DNA from: Mariniflexile gromovii
Lineage (GTDB): Bacteria; Bacteroidota; Bacteroidia; Flavobacteriales; Flavobacteriaceae
Direction of reading: 5' to 3'
DNA: 64,000 bases
NCBI RefSeq assembly: GCF_017814435.1
Contig: NZ_JAGJCB010000002.1
Span: forward strand, 186,001-250,000
Shown piece by piece: positions 10,857-19,806 of this stretch. Below the pieces are notes generated by a model. It was not told the DNA's origin, searched no databases, and saw only the letters and a list, made by a program, of their open reading frames with translations. The position numbers were made by a program, and so were the translations under genes. The number at the start of each line of letters is the position of its first letter. Positions within the stretch are counted from its first letter, which is position 1.

Positions 10857-12005
10857 CTAATATCCAAAATCCGTTTTTATGGCTTCGGCTTTTTGAAACA
10901 TCAAATCTTTGGTAAGACCAGCTATTTCTTCTAATGTAAATGCCGACTCATAGGTTCTCATTGCCTTTTTAGGTTCGCCATTTTCTTCATAAAACCGTGC
11001 TAAATAATAATTTCCTAAAAGTGTTTTAGGGTATTCATCACGCCCTATTTTACCTAAAGCTTCATAATATTCATACCTTTGCGTTTTCTCAATAGCTGCC
11101 GAAATAGCTTTAAAATCGTTGACCAATATTTGTTTTTTTATACCAAATAACTCATAAATGGTTTTATATTTTTCTTGAAGATATTCTACAGGAGAACCTT
11201 CTAATTTTAATATAACATTATTGTACTCATCTTTACTTATAGGCTGAAAAACTTTAAATATCCCTTCTATAGCATTTGGAATGGCATGTGTAGGCACCGA
11301 ATAATGTGAAGGCTTTTCAAAATTATTAAAATTGTAAAAAAGGTTTTTATTATCTAAAGCTGAAATATCAGTATTTAAGGCATCTGTCATTTTCTTAACA
11401 GACCCTGTATCATTATTTGTGTTTGCCAAATAGTAAAAAGTTTTAGACGTTTTTTTACTTAAAACATCTGGAATATAGGTAAGCATTTTTGGTGCTAATT
11501 CTGGACTTATAACAATATAGCCTGTAAATACAGGGTCTGGTTTTAACAAATAATAATTGATGAAATTTGCGGTTTCACCATGCCCTACAGCTATTCTAAA
11601 ATTAGATGCTCTATATTTTTTTTCTAAATGCGGAATTAGCTCCATACCAATAAACTCAAAAAATTTTGCACCCTTATCCATAGGCAGTGAGTTTTGCTCA
11701 GAATATACACAATCGTCATAGCGTTTTCCATATTGATTGATTCCTACAACAATTGCTGCAGGCATATCTTCCCAATAAGTATAATAATCTACGTTTCCGG
11801 CAACCGCTTCAAATAAATAATCACCATCTAAAACAATTAATAATGGGTAAGTTATTTTATCACTTGCACTATAACCTCTTGGAAGTTGAATTTTTAATTC
11901 GCGGGTTTCACCCAGTTTAACTGATTCTAAAGTTTCATACTTTACTTGAGCATCAAAACTATTTATTGAGAAAAGAACGAATAAAACAGAAAATAGGTGT
12001 TTCAT
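10857..12005 (-). CDS. Secreted alpha/beta-hydrolase-fold (esterase D-like) protein, catalytic Ser missing
   Basis: A 382-residue protein with a signal peptide (residues 1-20, ending FDAQ). Residues 25-260 resemble the putative esterase (esterase D/Fes-like) family, with the core strand YPLLIVLDGDYLF and the VVGINQYGKRYDD loop. At the nucleophile elbow, where active members have GxSxGG, this protein reads GHGETA at residues 141-146, so Gly143 stands where the serine should be. The C-terminal 100 residues are helical with a TPR-like stretch (YYLARFYEENGEPKKAMRTYESA). I infer a periplasmic protein that may bind rather than hydrolyse its ligand. Its substrate is unknown. Confidence 0.75.
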   Translation of the reverse strand: MKHLFSVLFVLFSINSFDAQVKYETLESVKLGETRELKIQLPRGYSASDKITYPLLIVLDGDYLFEAVAGNVDYYTYWEDMPAAIVVGINQYGKRYDDCVYSEQNSLPMDKGAKFFEFIGMELIPHLEKKYRASNFRIAVGHGETANFINYYLLKPDPVFTGYIVISPELAPKMLTYIPDVLSKKTSKTFYYLANTNNDTGSVKKMTDALNTDISALDNKNLFYNFNNFEKPSHYSVPTHAIPNAIEGIFKVFQPISKDEYNNVILKLEGSPVEYLQEKYKTIYELFGIKKQILVNDFKAISAAIEKTQRYEYYEALGKIGRDEYPKTLLGNYYLARFYEENGEPKKAMRTYESAFTLEEIAGLTKDLMFQKAEAIKTDFGY

Positions 12006-12554
12006 TTTTAAAAAAAGATTTGAGATTTTAATGCAAGGTATGAAATTAGTTAAAATTATAGAATGTTGATTTTAATTTAATTCAGATGGTTTCCATTTAA
12101 GGATCCAATTAAGGCTCTTCAGCAAATACTTTCATACTTGAAAGCCCCGGCTTCAATAGCGGCAGTGGTTAAGAAAATGTTAGTAGGGTTTGCTAAGCAT
12201 TTTTGCTTTTTGGTTATGTAGGACAGCATTATTAAGAAAGAAAACACATCTAAAAGCTTACAAAAACCGATGAAACGCACCAATTTGAATATACTTTGTT
12301 CGACATTCCTTCGAGGATTGTTCGAGAATCCTTCGTAAAATAAGGCTTTTTACGAAGGATTCTCGAAGGAATCTCGAACAAGTCTCGAAGGAGACTGTAT
12401 TTTGCAGATCGATGAACGGTAAATTTGGGGGAAAAAAGAATGTGTTTTTTGTAAATGTGCTGTGCAATGTGTGGGAATTATTCAGCCCAAAAATTGGTAC
12501 TAAAAAAGAAGAAAAGCGATACGATATGAAAGTTTTTTATAAATACTTTCCCTT
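12006..12554. other. Gene-less spacer with a large hairpin repeat
   Basis: This 549-bp stretch lies between the esterase-fold gene and the panCD operon. No convincing gene is present. On the minus strand around 12100-12235 a 36-codon frame followed by an in-frame stop and further open codons could be a decayed coding remnant, but I cannot name a parent family. The prominent structure is the inverted repeat at 12309-12390. A short frame spanning that hairpin (12258-12467, minus) is judged spurious. Confidence 0.5.
12309..12390. repeat. Long nested inverted repeat (hairpin)
   Basis: A perfect 20-bp inverted repeat (12321-12340 with 12348-12367) encloses a 7-nt loop. A second, imperfect arm pair flanks it (12309-12327 with 12372-12390), so the whole block can fold into one long hairpin. 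The motif TCTCGAAGGA/TCTCGAAC recurs several times inside it. It resembles palindromic intergenic repeats of the REP type rather than a simple terminator, since no T run follows. Confidence 0.75.
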
Positions 12555-13520
12555 TTACTTAACCATTTTAAATTTACTATTATAAATTGGCAAATATATT
12601 AATGATAAACCGCCTAAAATAATAATCATAAGTGTTTGGGACGCCCACATAATCCAACCAAAAGCAATACTGGGTTCTTGGGCAATACCAAATATTGAAA
12701 AAGCAGCATAAACCGCTAAAGGATAGGAGCCAATACCACCATTTGTAGCTGCAATACTAAAGCTTGCAGAAATAAACCCTATTAAAATAGCTCCTGTGGA
12801 AATGCCTTCTAAATCTTCAATAGCAAGCGATGTTACATAAAACATAAGCACATACATGGCCCAAATAAATAAGGTATGAAAAATAAACGCCCATTTCTTT
12901 TTCATTTTGAAAACACTTAAGGCACCTTCAATCAATCCGTTTACAAAGCTTTTAATTTTTACTGCGAATTTAGATTTACTTTTCTTTATAAATCTAAAAA
13001 AAATGATACTTGATAAGGCTAAAATCAGTAACGCCAACATGATTTTTATTGGATTGAATTTTTCGGCAAAAAAACTATAAATAAAATCAAACTGAAGAAA
13101 TAGTGTTATTAAAATAATACCGAACATAACAATGAGGTCGGCAATACGTTCGGCTACAATGGTTCCGAATCCTTTTTCAAAAGGCACATCTTCGTAATTT
13201 GTGAGTATGGATGCTCTGGCAACTTCTCCTGCTCGTGGTATGGTATAGTTTATTAAATAAGTGGCAAAAACTGCCATAACACTATTAGGAAATTTTATAT
13301 TATAACCCATTGGTTCTAATTGAAAACGCCAACGGTAAGCTCTAGACAAATGGCTTAACAACCCTAAAAGTGCACCTAAAAATATCCACCAGTAATCTGA
13401 TTTTTGTAAATAAACCCAAATATCTTCAACAGAAACTTTAGATAGCGAATACCAGACTAAAAAAACTCCCAGTAATAATGGGAGTATAATTTTTAGTGCT
13501 TTTTTTATATGTTGGTTCAA
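12555..13520 (-). CDS. YbhN/AglD-type integral membrane protein (lysylphosphatidylglycerol synthase TM-region family)
   Basis: The 321 residues are made of about eight hydrophobic segments and match the lysylphosphatidylglycerol synthase transmembrane-region (UPF0104) family. Characteristic stretches are the N-terminal YLQKSDYWWIFLGALLGLLS segment, the conserved RAGEVARASIL motif near residue 100, and TNGGIGSYPLAVYA near residue 260. Family members act in lipid or glycolipid transfer at the inner membrane, often as flippase-like proteins. The substrate here cannot be told. The start lies 4 bp after the panD stop, so it is the third gene of a panC-panD operon. The link to pantothenate synthesis is probably only transcriptional. 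Confidence 0.85.
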   Translation of the reverse strand: MNQHIKKALKIILPLLLGVFLVWYSLSKVSVEDIWVYLQKSDYWWIFLGALLGLLSHLSRAYRWRFQLEPMGYNIKFPNSVMAVFATYLINYTIPRAGEVARASILTNYEDVPFEKGFGTIVAERIADLIVMFGIILITLFLQFDFIYSFFAEKFNPIKIMLALLILALSSIIFFRFIKKSKSKFAVKIKSFVNGLIEGALSVFKMKKKWAFIFHTLFIWAMYVLMFYVTSLAIEDLEGISTGAILIGFISASFSIAATNGGIGSYPLAVYAAFSIFGIAQEPSIAFGWIMWASQTLMIIILGGLSLIYLPIYNSKFKMVK

Positions 13521-13524
13521 ACGG

Positions 13525-13875
13525 TTATTTTAACAAGTTTGTAGCTTCATCAGGAAACACCAATGACGGTTTAAAAACTTTAGCCTCTTCAATATCCATA
13601 AAAGCATAAGTGATAAGAATAAGTGTATCGCCCACCGCAACTTTTCTGGCAGCGGCACCATTCAGTGTTATTTCACCAGTATTTCTGGGTCCTGGAATAC
13701 AATATGTTTCCAAACGTTCACCGTTATCATTGTTTACAATTTGAACTTTTTCTCCTTGAATGATATTGGCAGCCTCCATTAAATCTTCATCAATAGTGAT
13801 ACTACCAATGTAGTTAAGTTCTGCACCGGTACATTTAACTCTGTGGATTTTAGATTTTACTACTTGTATTTGCAT
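13525..13875 (-). CDS. panD: Aspartate 1-decarboxylase proenzyme
   Basis: PanD makes beta-alanine from L-aspartate for pantothenate synthesis. It is made as a proenzyme that cuts itself between Gly24 and Ser25 to create the pyruvoyl cofactor; this site is visible in [12 protein letters not shown]. Lys9, His11 and the NGAAAR motif near residue 72 are also present. The length of 116 residues is normal. It follows panC by 13 bp and precedes the membrane protein by 4 bp, so all three form an operon. Confidence 0.96.
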   Translation of the reverse strand: MQIQVVKSKIHRVKCTGAELNYIGSITIDEDLMEAANIIQGEKVQIVNNDNGERLETYCIPGPRNTGEITLNGAAARKVAVGDTLILITYAFMDIEEAKVFKPSLVFPDEATNLLK

Positions 13876-13888
13876 GTGGCAAAGATAA

Positions 13889-14740
13889 TTAATTTAAAGC
13901 GATATTATCTATTAGTCTAATATCATCTGCATATACGGCTATAAAGGCTCGATACGCTTTTTTATTTGATTTACGTTTTACTGTTTTTAAGGTTGATGCA
14001 TCAGCAATAATAAAGTATTCTAACTTTAATAAACTATGGCTTTCAAACTGTTTTTCAACCCATTGCGATACTTTATTAGCACTTTTTGTGCCAAAAAGTG
14101 TTTTGGCAGTTTCCAATGTTTTATAAATAAAAGGTGCCGCTTCTTTATACGCTGGTTTTAACCTGGTATTGCGCGAACTCATGGCCAACCCAGATGGCTC
14201 TCTATATATAGGACATGGCACAATAGTGACAGGAATATGGTGTTTTTCTACCAATTTTTTTATAATAGCCAATTGCTGAAAATCTTTTTCGCCAAAATAG
14301 GCCTTGTCAGGTTTTATAATATCAAATAATCGCTTTACAATGGTACCAACACCATCAAAATGTCCTATTCTAAATTTACCTTCCATTTCAAACTCTAAGC
14401 CATCAAAATCAAAAGTTTCAGAAACTGTATTTCCTGCGTAAACATCTTCAACAGTTGGTGCATAAACTAAAATAGCATCTTCGCTTACAGAACGCAGCAA
14501 TGCAACATCTTGCTCTAAAGTTCTTGGGTATTTTACTAAATCTTCTTTGTTGTCAAATTGTGTTGGATTCACAAAAATACTAACAACAACTTTGTCATTA
14601 TTTTTCAAGGCTTTCTTCACCAAAGCAAGGTGTCCTTTATGCAATGCACCCATGGTTGGAACCAATCCTAAAGTTTGCTTTTTCTCTTTAAAAGCATCAA
14701 TGGCCTTTACCATTTGTTGTTTTTCTGTGTAAACCTTCAC
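13889..14740 (-). CDS. panC: Pantothenate synthetase
   Basis: PanC joins pantoate and beta-alanine with ATP to give pantothenate, the precursor of coenzyme A. The 283-residue protein has the HIGH-like ATP-binding motif MGALHKGH at residues 30-37, the pantoate-binding IFVNPTQF segment, the [10 protein letters not shown] motif, and the KMSKS-like AMSSRN near residue 187. It is the first gene of the panC-panD-membrane protein operon. A TAnnTTTG box (TAAGTTTG on the minus strand, 14765-14772) lies 25 bp upstream of the start. panB is not in this window. Confidence 0.96.
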   Translation of the reverse strand: MKVYTEKQQMVKAIDAFKEKKQTLGLVPTMGALHKGHLALVKKALKNNDKVVVSIFVNPTQFDNKEDLVKYPRTLEQDVALLRSVSEDAILVYAPTVEDVYAGNTVSETFDFDGLEFEMEGKFRIGHFDGVGTIVKRLFDIIKPDKAYFGEKDFQQLAIIKKLVEKHHIPVTIVPCPIYREPSGLAMSSRNTRLKPAYKEAAPFIYKTLETAKTLFGTKSANKVSQWVEKQFESHSLLKLEYFIIADASTLKTVKRKSNKKAYRAFIAVYADDIRLIDNIALN

Positions 14741-14764
14741 TTTTTAATATAAAATTAACGGGTG

Positions 14765-14772
14765 CAAACTTA
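14765..14772 (-). promoter_or_regulatory. Candidate -7 element for panC
   Basis: The minus strand reads TAAGTTTG, matching the Bacteroidota -7 consensus TAnnTTTG, 25 bp before the panC start. I do not see an equally clear -33 TTG at the right spacing. Confidence 0.45.
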
Positions 14773-14813
14773 AGATTTTACAACCAATCTGCATAAATTT
14801 TTGTACTTTTGCG

Positions 14814-14821
14814 TGTTTTTT
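14814..14821 (+). promoter_or_regulatory. Candidate -7 element for the GT5-like gene
   Basis: TACTTTTG matches TAnnTTTG. It lies about 200 bp before the start at 15025, so if used it gives a long untranslated leader. The pair of elements at 14765 and 14814 would make this a divergent promoter region. Confidence 0.45.
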
Positions 14822-15024
14822 ATTTCGATTTTCCGAAAGAAACACATGTATACAGCAGGTATTTTCAATTTTTTACATAAGAATTGACACCTATTTTGCT
14901 ATATAAAACATACAAAAAGCTATAAATACGAACACATGAACCTTCCATAACGAGATTTTAATACTTTGAAAAATGATTATATGGAAGCAACTTGTGACCA
15001 ATAAAGAACAAATAAAATAAACAC

Positions 15025-15834
15025 ATGAAAGATAAGAGGATATTATATGTATCATCTGAAGTAGTGCCCTATTTACCAGAAACCGAAATTTCTTCAATGT
15101 CATTTGAGGCACCAAGATTGGTAAATCAACAAGGTGGTCAAATAAGGATTTTTATGCCTAGATACGGCAATATAAACGAACGAAGACACCAATTACACGA
15201 AGTTATCAGACTTTCTGGAATAAATTTAGTGATAAACGATTTAGATATGCCACTTATTATTAAGGTAGCATCTATTCCAAAAGAACGCATTCAAGTTTAT
15301 TTTATTGATAACGATGAATACTTTAAAAGGAAAGCAACATTAACGGATGAAGATGGCAATCTATTTGCCGATAACGATGAGCGTGCTATTTTTTTTGCAA
15401 AAGGGGTTATTGAAACGGTTAAAAAATTAAATTGGTCGCCCGATATTATTCATGTTCATGGTTGGCTAGCTTCTTTGCTACCTATTTATCTTAAAGAATA
15501 CTATAAAGACGAGCCGTTATTTAACGAAAGTAAAATAGTAACATCTGTATACAATCAAAGTTTTGATAATACGTTAAATAAAGATATGTTTAATAAAGTT
15601 AAATTTGACAATCTTGATGAAGGAGCTATTCAAGTACTTGAAGAACCATCGTATGTAAACTTAATGAAAATTGCTATAGACTATTCAGATGCTTTAATAG
15701 TAGGATCGGAATCTATTCCAAAAGAATTAGAAACCTATTTGGAAGCATCAAACAAACCCGTTTTAGAATATAAAAGTAAAGATGAATTTGGTGAAGCTTA
15801 CAAAACATTTTTTAACACTAGCGTTTTAAGCTAA
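15025..15834 (+). CDS. Glycogen/starch synthase-like protein, N-terminal domain only
   Basis: The 269 residues match the N-terminal half of GT5 glycogen synthases: ILYVSSEVVPYLP at 6-18, RIFMPRYGNINERRHQL at about 41-57, and DIIHVHGW near 139-146. Full enzymes are about 480 residues with two Rossmann-like domains. The C-terminal nucleotide-sugar-binding domain is absent here, and the KTGGL ADP-glucose loop is replaced by LPETEISSMSF. It is therefore unlikely to be a working glycogen synthase. Genes of this kind lie between panC and DUF4270/glmS in many Flavobacteriaceae, so it is probably a conserved protein with another, perhaps regulatory, role. The next gene starts 27 bp later. Confidence 0.85.
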   Translation: MKDKRILYVSSEVVPYLPETEISSMSFEAPRLVNQQGGQIRIFMPRYGNINERRHQLHEVIRLSGINLVINDLDMPLIIKVASIPKERIQVYFIDNDEYFKRKATLTDEDGNLFADNDERAIFFAKGVIETVKKLNWSPDIIHVHGWLASLLPIYLKEYYKDEPLFNESKIVTSVYNQSFDNTLNKDMFNKVKFDNLDEGAIQVLEEPSYVNLMKIAIDYSDALIVGSESIPKELETYLEASNKPVLEYKSKDEFGEAYKTFFNTSVLS

Positions 15835-15861
15835 ATCTATTACATTCATTTCAATATATAT

Positions 15862-17580
15862 ATGAAGAAGACCATTAAAGCCCTTAAATTTCCCGTTGTT
15901 TTTTTATTAGTTTTATCATCTTTCATTGCTTGCGATAAAGATTTTTCGGTTGTTGAAAGTGATGTACTTGGGGAACAAAATTTGAATTTTAAAACCGATA
16001 CGCTTAGCTTTCAAATTGCGGCGTACAACAAAAAACTAGAAGCCTTGCAGATTAACGGTTTGTCTTCAAACCTATTGGGCGTTTATAACGACCCAGCTTA
16101 TGGGCAAACTATAGCAAGTATTATAACGCAATTAACACCTACCACATACAGTCCAGATTTTGGAGATAATACTGTAATCGATTCTGTTGTAATGAGCATC
16201 CCTTACTTCAGTAGAAGTACAGGTACAGATGCTAATGGCAATACTACTTACACAATTTCAGATTCTCTATATGGGAAAAAATCAGACGGAACCATCAAGC
16301 CTTTTAATTTAACCATTTATCAAAATAATTATTTCTTAAGAAGTTTTGACCCAAATGCTGGTTTAGATGAAACTCAAAAATATTACTCTAAAGCAGATGG
16401 CAGTATTAATACTACCGATAATTTTGCTTCAAATGGTAGCTCGGTTATAAATTTTGACAACAATAAAGGAGCTGCCATATATACAAACGCTTCATTTATT
16501 CCTAGTAGCAACCCCATTAAAACTAGTGTAGGCGAAGGTACAGAAAAAGTCACAACCTCATCTGCCCCCGCCTTTAGAACAAAATTGGATGCCGCTTTTT
16601 GGAAAGCCGCCATTATAGATAAAGAAGGTGATGCTGTTTTAAGCAATGACGATAATTTTAAAAACTATTTTAGAGGCTTATACTTTAAAGCCGAAGCAGT
16701 TGCCGGTGATGGCAGTATGGTTTTATTAAACTTAGCATCTACAAATGCTAACATTACCATTCATTATTCAAAAGATTCCACTGTAGAAGGCGAAAGAACA
16801 CAATCCACCTATGTGTTAAATTTTACCGGCAATATTTTAAACACCTTTATAAATAACTACAGTTCTGTAACATTGCAAGACGGCGATAAAACTTTAGGTG
16901 ATGAAAAACTTTACTTAAAAGGCGCCGAAGGCTCCATGGCTGTGGTTGATTTATTTAGTGGCATGGTAGATTATACCGACAAGAATGGGGTTACCACATC
17001 TATTCCTGCATTAGAGGCCTTTAAAAAAACCTATAGAACACTGCTTGAAAATGGCGATTACAAAAAAGACGATAACGACAACTATATATTAAAACGTTTT
17101 ATAAACGACGCCCAGTTAATTGTTTATGAAGATGTTGATCTTGATACAGATGGCAATTCAGACTTACATAAATACGACAGAATTTATGCATACGATCTAG
17201 AAAACAATACGCAACTTATAGATTACAACTACGACCCTACAGTAGCAAATACAACAACACCCTATTTCTCAACGTATTTTCATTTAGGCCTACGTTCCAC
17301 TAATGCAGGTATTTCAAAATATAAAATTCATTTAACCGAGCATTTGAATAATATTTTACTTAGTGACTCAACAAACACAAAAATAGGTTTGGTTTTATCT
17401 AGTAATGTCAACAAACTTAATAGTGCTAAAATTATGAATAGCAGTACCTCAGATGAAGTTACTTCCGTTCCAGCAGTATCTATTATAACCCCAAGAGGTA
17501 CTATTTTGTATGGAACTAATTCAAGTGTGCCGGCCAATAGAAAAATGAAACTAAAGGTATTTTTTACTGAACCGAAATAA
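15862..17580 (+). CDS. DUF4270 domain-containing outer-membrane lipoprotein
   Basis: A 572-residue protein with a lipoprotein signal peptide: the segment [13 protein letters not shown] ends in the lipid-anchored Cys24. The rest matches the DUF4270 family, which is widespread in Bacteroidota. Family traits seen here are the N-terminal [14 protein letters not shown] region, the [17 protein letters not shown] motif, and the tail RGTILYGTN. The function of the family is unknown. It lies 27 bp after the GT5-like gene, so the two are likely co-transcribed, and glmS follows after 156 bp. Confidence 0.88.
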   Translation: MKKTIKALKFPVVFLLVLSSFIACDKDFSVVESDVLGEQNLNFKTDTLSFQIAAYNKKLEALQINGLSSNLLGVYNDPAYGQTIASIITQLTPTTYSPDFGDNTVIDSVVMSIPYFSRSTGTDANGNTTYTISDSLYGKKSDGTIKPFNLTIYQNNYFLRSFDPNAGLDETQKYYSKADGSINTTDNFASNGSSVINFDNNKGAAIYTNASFIPSSNPIKTSVGEGTEKVTTSSAPAFRTKLDAAFWKAAIIDKEGDAVLSNDDNFKNYFRGLYFKAEAVAGDGSMVLLNLASTNANITIHYSKDSTVEGERTQSTYVLNFTGNILNTFINNYSSVTLQDGDKTLGDEKLYLKGAEGSMAVVDLFSGMVDYTDKNGVTTSIPALEAFKKTYRTLLENGDYKKDDNDNYILKRFINDAQLIVYEDVDLDTDGNSDLHKYDRIYAYDLENNTQLIDYNYDPTVANTTTPYFSTYFHLGLRSTNAGISKYKIHLTEHLNNILLSDSTNTKIGLVLSSNVNKLNSAKIMNSSTSDEVTSVPAVSIITPRGTILYGTNSSVPANRKMKLKVFFTEPK

Positions 17581-17736
17581 TTTAATATCAAAAAATTCAC
17601 ATCACAAAGTCATTTCTTAAGAATGAAAAGTGAATTTTGTCGTATAAAACAAGAACTTTATATGATATTTTTCATTGAATAGTATTTTATTATACATATT
17701 TGTTTCAATTAAAAACCAAAAACTAAATTTAAGATT

Positions 17737-19584
17737 ATGTGTGGAATTGTAGGATACATTGGAACCCGGGAAGCTTATCCAATTATAATTGAAGGACTTA
17801 AACGATTAGAATACAGAGGTTATGATAGTGCTGGTATTGCAATTTTTGATGGCACAGACCTTAAGGTTTCAAAAACAAAAGGTAAAGTTTCAGACTTAGA
17901 AGAACGTGCTGAAAAAGAAATAACAAAACACGGTAATATTGGAATTGGCCACACCAGATGGGCAACCCATGGTGTTCCAAATGATGTTAACTCCCACCCA
18001 CATCTTTCAAATTCTGGCGATTTGGTTATTATTCATAATGGTATTATTGAAAATTATGAATCTCTAAAACAAGAATTAATTTCTAGAGGATACACTTTCA
18101 AATCAGATACGGATACAGAAGTTTTAATAAATTTAATTGAAGACGTAAAGATTCAAGAAAACGTCAAATTAGGTCAAGCGGTTCAAATTGCACTAAATCA
18201 GGTTATTGGAGCTTACGCCATTGCTGTTTTTGATAAAACAAAACCAGAAGAAATTGTTATTGCCCGATTAGGAAGCCCTCTAGCTGTTGGTGTTGGTGAA
18301 AACGAGTTTTTTATAGCCAGTGATGCTTCTCCCTTTTTAGAATACACAAAAAATGCCATTTATTTGGAAGATGAAGAAATGGCAATAATTAGGTTCCATA
18401 AAGGTATAAAAGTAAGAAAAATTAAAGATGATTCTATAGTACCAGCCTATGTTCAAGAGCTTCAAATGAACTTAGAGCAAATTGAAAAAGGCGGTTACGA
18501 TCATTTTATGCTAAAAGAAATTCACGAACAGCCAAAAGCCATTACTGATACCTACAGAGGCCGATTATTAAGAAACGAAGCTATTATAAAAATGGCTGGA
18601 GTTGAAGATAATATGAAAAAATTCCTCAATGCCAACCGCATTATTATAGTGGCCTGTGGTACTTCATGGCATGCTGGTTTAGTAGCAGAATACATCTTTG
18701 AGGAATTGGCAAGAATACCTGTTGAAGTTGAATATGCATCGGAGTTTAGATACAGAAACCCAATTATTGGTGAGAATGATGTTGTAATTGCTATTTCACA
18801 ATCTGGTGAAACTGCCGATACTTTAGCGGCTATAAAATTAGCCAAATCTAAAGGTGCGTTTGTTTTCGGCGTTTGTAATGTAGTAGGTTCATCAATTGCA
18901 AGAGAAACCCATGCGGGTGCATACACCCACGCTGGTCCTGAAATTGGAGTCGCTTCAACTAAAGCTTTTACAACTCAAATTACCGTTTTAACCCTAATAG
19001 CATTACGCTTAGCAAGAGCTAAAGGCACTATTAGCAGTTCAGGCTTCAGGCAACATTTATTGGAATTGGAATTAATTCCTAAAAAAGTAGAAGAAGCTTT
19101 AGAATCGGATGCGCATATCAAAATGATTGCAGATGTTTATAAAAATTCTCGCAATTGTTTGTATTTAGGAAGAGGTTTTAATTTCCCGGTAGCATTAGAA
19201 GGCGCTTTAAAATTAAAAGAGATTTCTTATATACACGCTGAAGGTTACCCAGCTGCCGAAATGAAACATGGCCCTATTGCTTTAATTGACGAAAACATGC
19301 CAATTATTGTAATAGCTACCAAAAAAGGTCATTACGAAAAAGTAGTAAGTAACATTCAAGAAATTAAATCGAGAAAAGGAAAAATTATAGGAATTGTAAC
19401 TAAAGGCGACACCCAAGTTAGGGAACTAGCGGATCACATTATTGAAGTACCGGATACTTTAGAATCGTTGTCTCCATTATTAACTACCATTCCACTTCAA
19501 TTACTATCATACCATATAGCAGTATTGTTAGATAAGAATGTAGATCAACCACGTAACTTAGCAAAATCTGTTACTGTAGAATAA
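17737..19584 (+). CDS. glmS: Glutamine--fructose-6-phosphate aminotransferase (isomerizing)
   Basis: GlmS converts fructose-6-phosphate and glutamine to glucosamine-6-phosphate, the entry step to peptidoglycan and LPS amino sugars. The 615 residues are full length. The class II glutamine amidotransferase domain begins with the catalytic Cys2 in MCGIVGYIG, with GIGHTRWATHG near residue 68. Two SIS sugar-isomerase domains follow at about 285-425 and 455-600, with ACGTSWHAG and SQSGETADT visible. The C-terminus ends in the typical LAKSVTVE. A very stable terminator follows. No glmS ribozyme-like structure was noticed in the 156-bp leader. Confidence 0.98.
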   Translation: MCGIVGYIGTREAYPIIIEGLKRLEYRGYDSAGIAIFDGTDLKVSKTKGKVSDLEERAEKEITKHGNIGIGHTRWATHGVPNDVNSHPHLSNSGDLVIIHNGIIENYESLKQELISRGYTFKSDTDTEVLINLIEDVKIQENVKLGQAVQIALNQVIGAYAIAVFDKTKPEEIVIARLGSPLAVGVGENEFFIASDASPFLEYTKNAIYLEDEEMAIIRFHKGIKVRKIKDDSIVPAYVQELQMNLEQIEKGGYDHFMLKEIHEQPKAITDTYRGRLLRNEAIIKMAGVEDNMKKFLNANRIIIVACGTSWHAGLVAEYIFEELARIPVEVEYASEFRYRNPIIGENDVVIAISQSGETADTLAAIKLAKSKGAFVFGVCNVVGSSIARETHAGAYTHAGPEIGVASTKAFTTQITVLTLIALRLARAKGTISSSGFRQHLLELELIPKKVEEALESDAHIKMIADVYKNSRNCLYLGRGFNFPVALEGALKLKEISYIHAEGYPAAEMKHGPIALIDENMPIIVIATKKGHYEKVVSNIQEIKSRKGKIIGIVTKGDTQVRELADHIIEVPDTLESLSPLLTTIPLQLLSYHIAVLLDKNVDQPRNLAKSVTVE

Positions 19585-19611
19585 TCTTTAATTCAAAATT
19601 TATATTCCTTA

Positions 19612-19659
19612 CAAAGAATAGTCCTGTTTTAGACATCAAACAGGACTATTCTTTGTTTA
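19612..19659 (+). terminator. Strong glmS terminator
   Basis: A perfect 18-bp stem (19612-19629 with 19638-19655) closes an 8-nt loop and is followed by a short T-rich tail. It is unusually long for a terminator and begins about 28 bp after the glmS stop. Confidence 0.8.
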
Positions 19660-19806
19660 TACCCCTATTTTTTACCAAAAAACCAATTTTAGGCGCTGTT
19701 TTTTGTTAAATTTTACTATGCGTGCATAATTTTTTGTACTTTTATTCTTAAATAAAATATAATATATTTATATTGCTTATCTCAAACTAAAACTAATTAA
19801 AACTAA

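Noticed and set aside
12100-12235. Possible fossil of a transposase C-terminus on the minus strand
   Set aside because: A short stretch (AIEAGAFKYESI) faintly recalls IS21-type transposase ends, but it has an in-frame stop and is too short to judge.
12258-12467. A 69-codon frame on the minus strand
   Set aside because: It runs straight through the large hairpin repeat, its sequence is low-complexity with repeated SF/RF/LR patterns from the palindrome, and it has no upstream signal.
13880-13887. A TAnnTTTG match just before panD
   Set aside because: It overlaps the end of the panC region and lies 5 bp from the panD start; panD is better explained as part of the panC operon.
17581-17736. glmS ribozyme in the glmS leader
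   Set aside because: The leader is short and AT-rich with only a weak ATTCAC/GTGAAT hairpin, which fits a terminator of the DUF4270 gene better. The ribozyme is not expected in this phylum.
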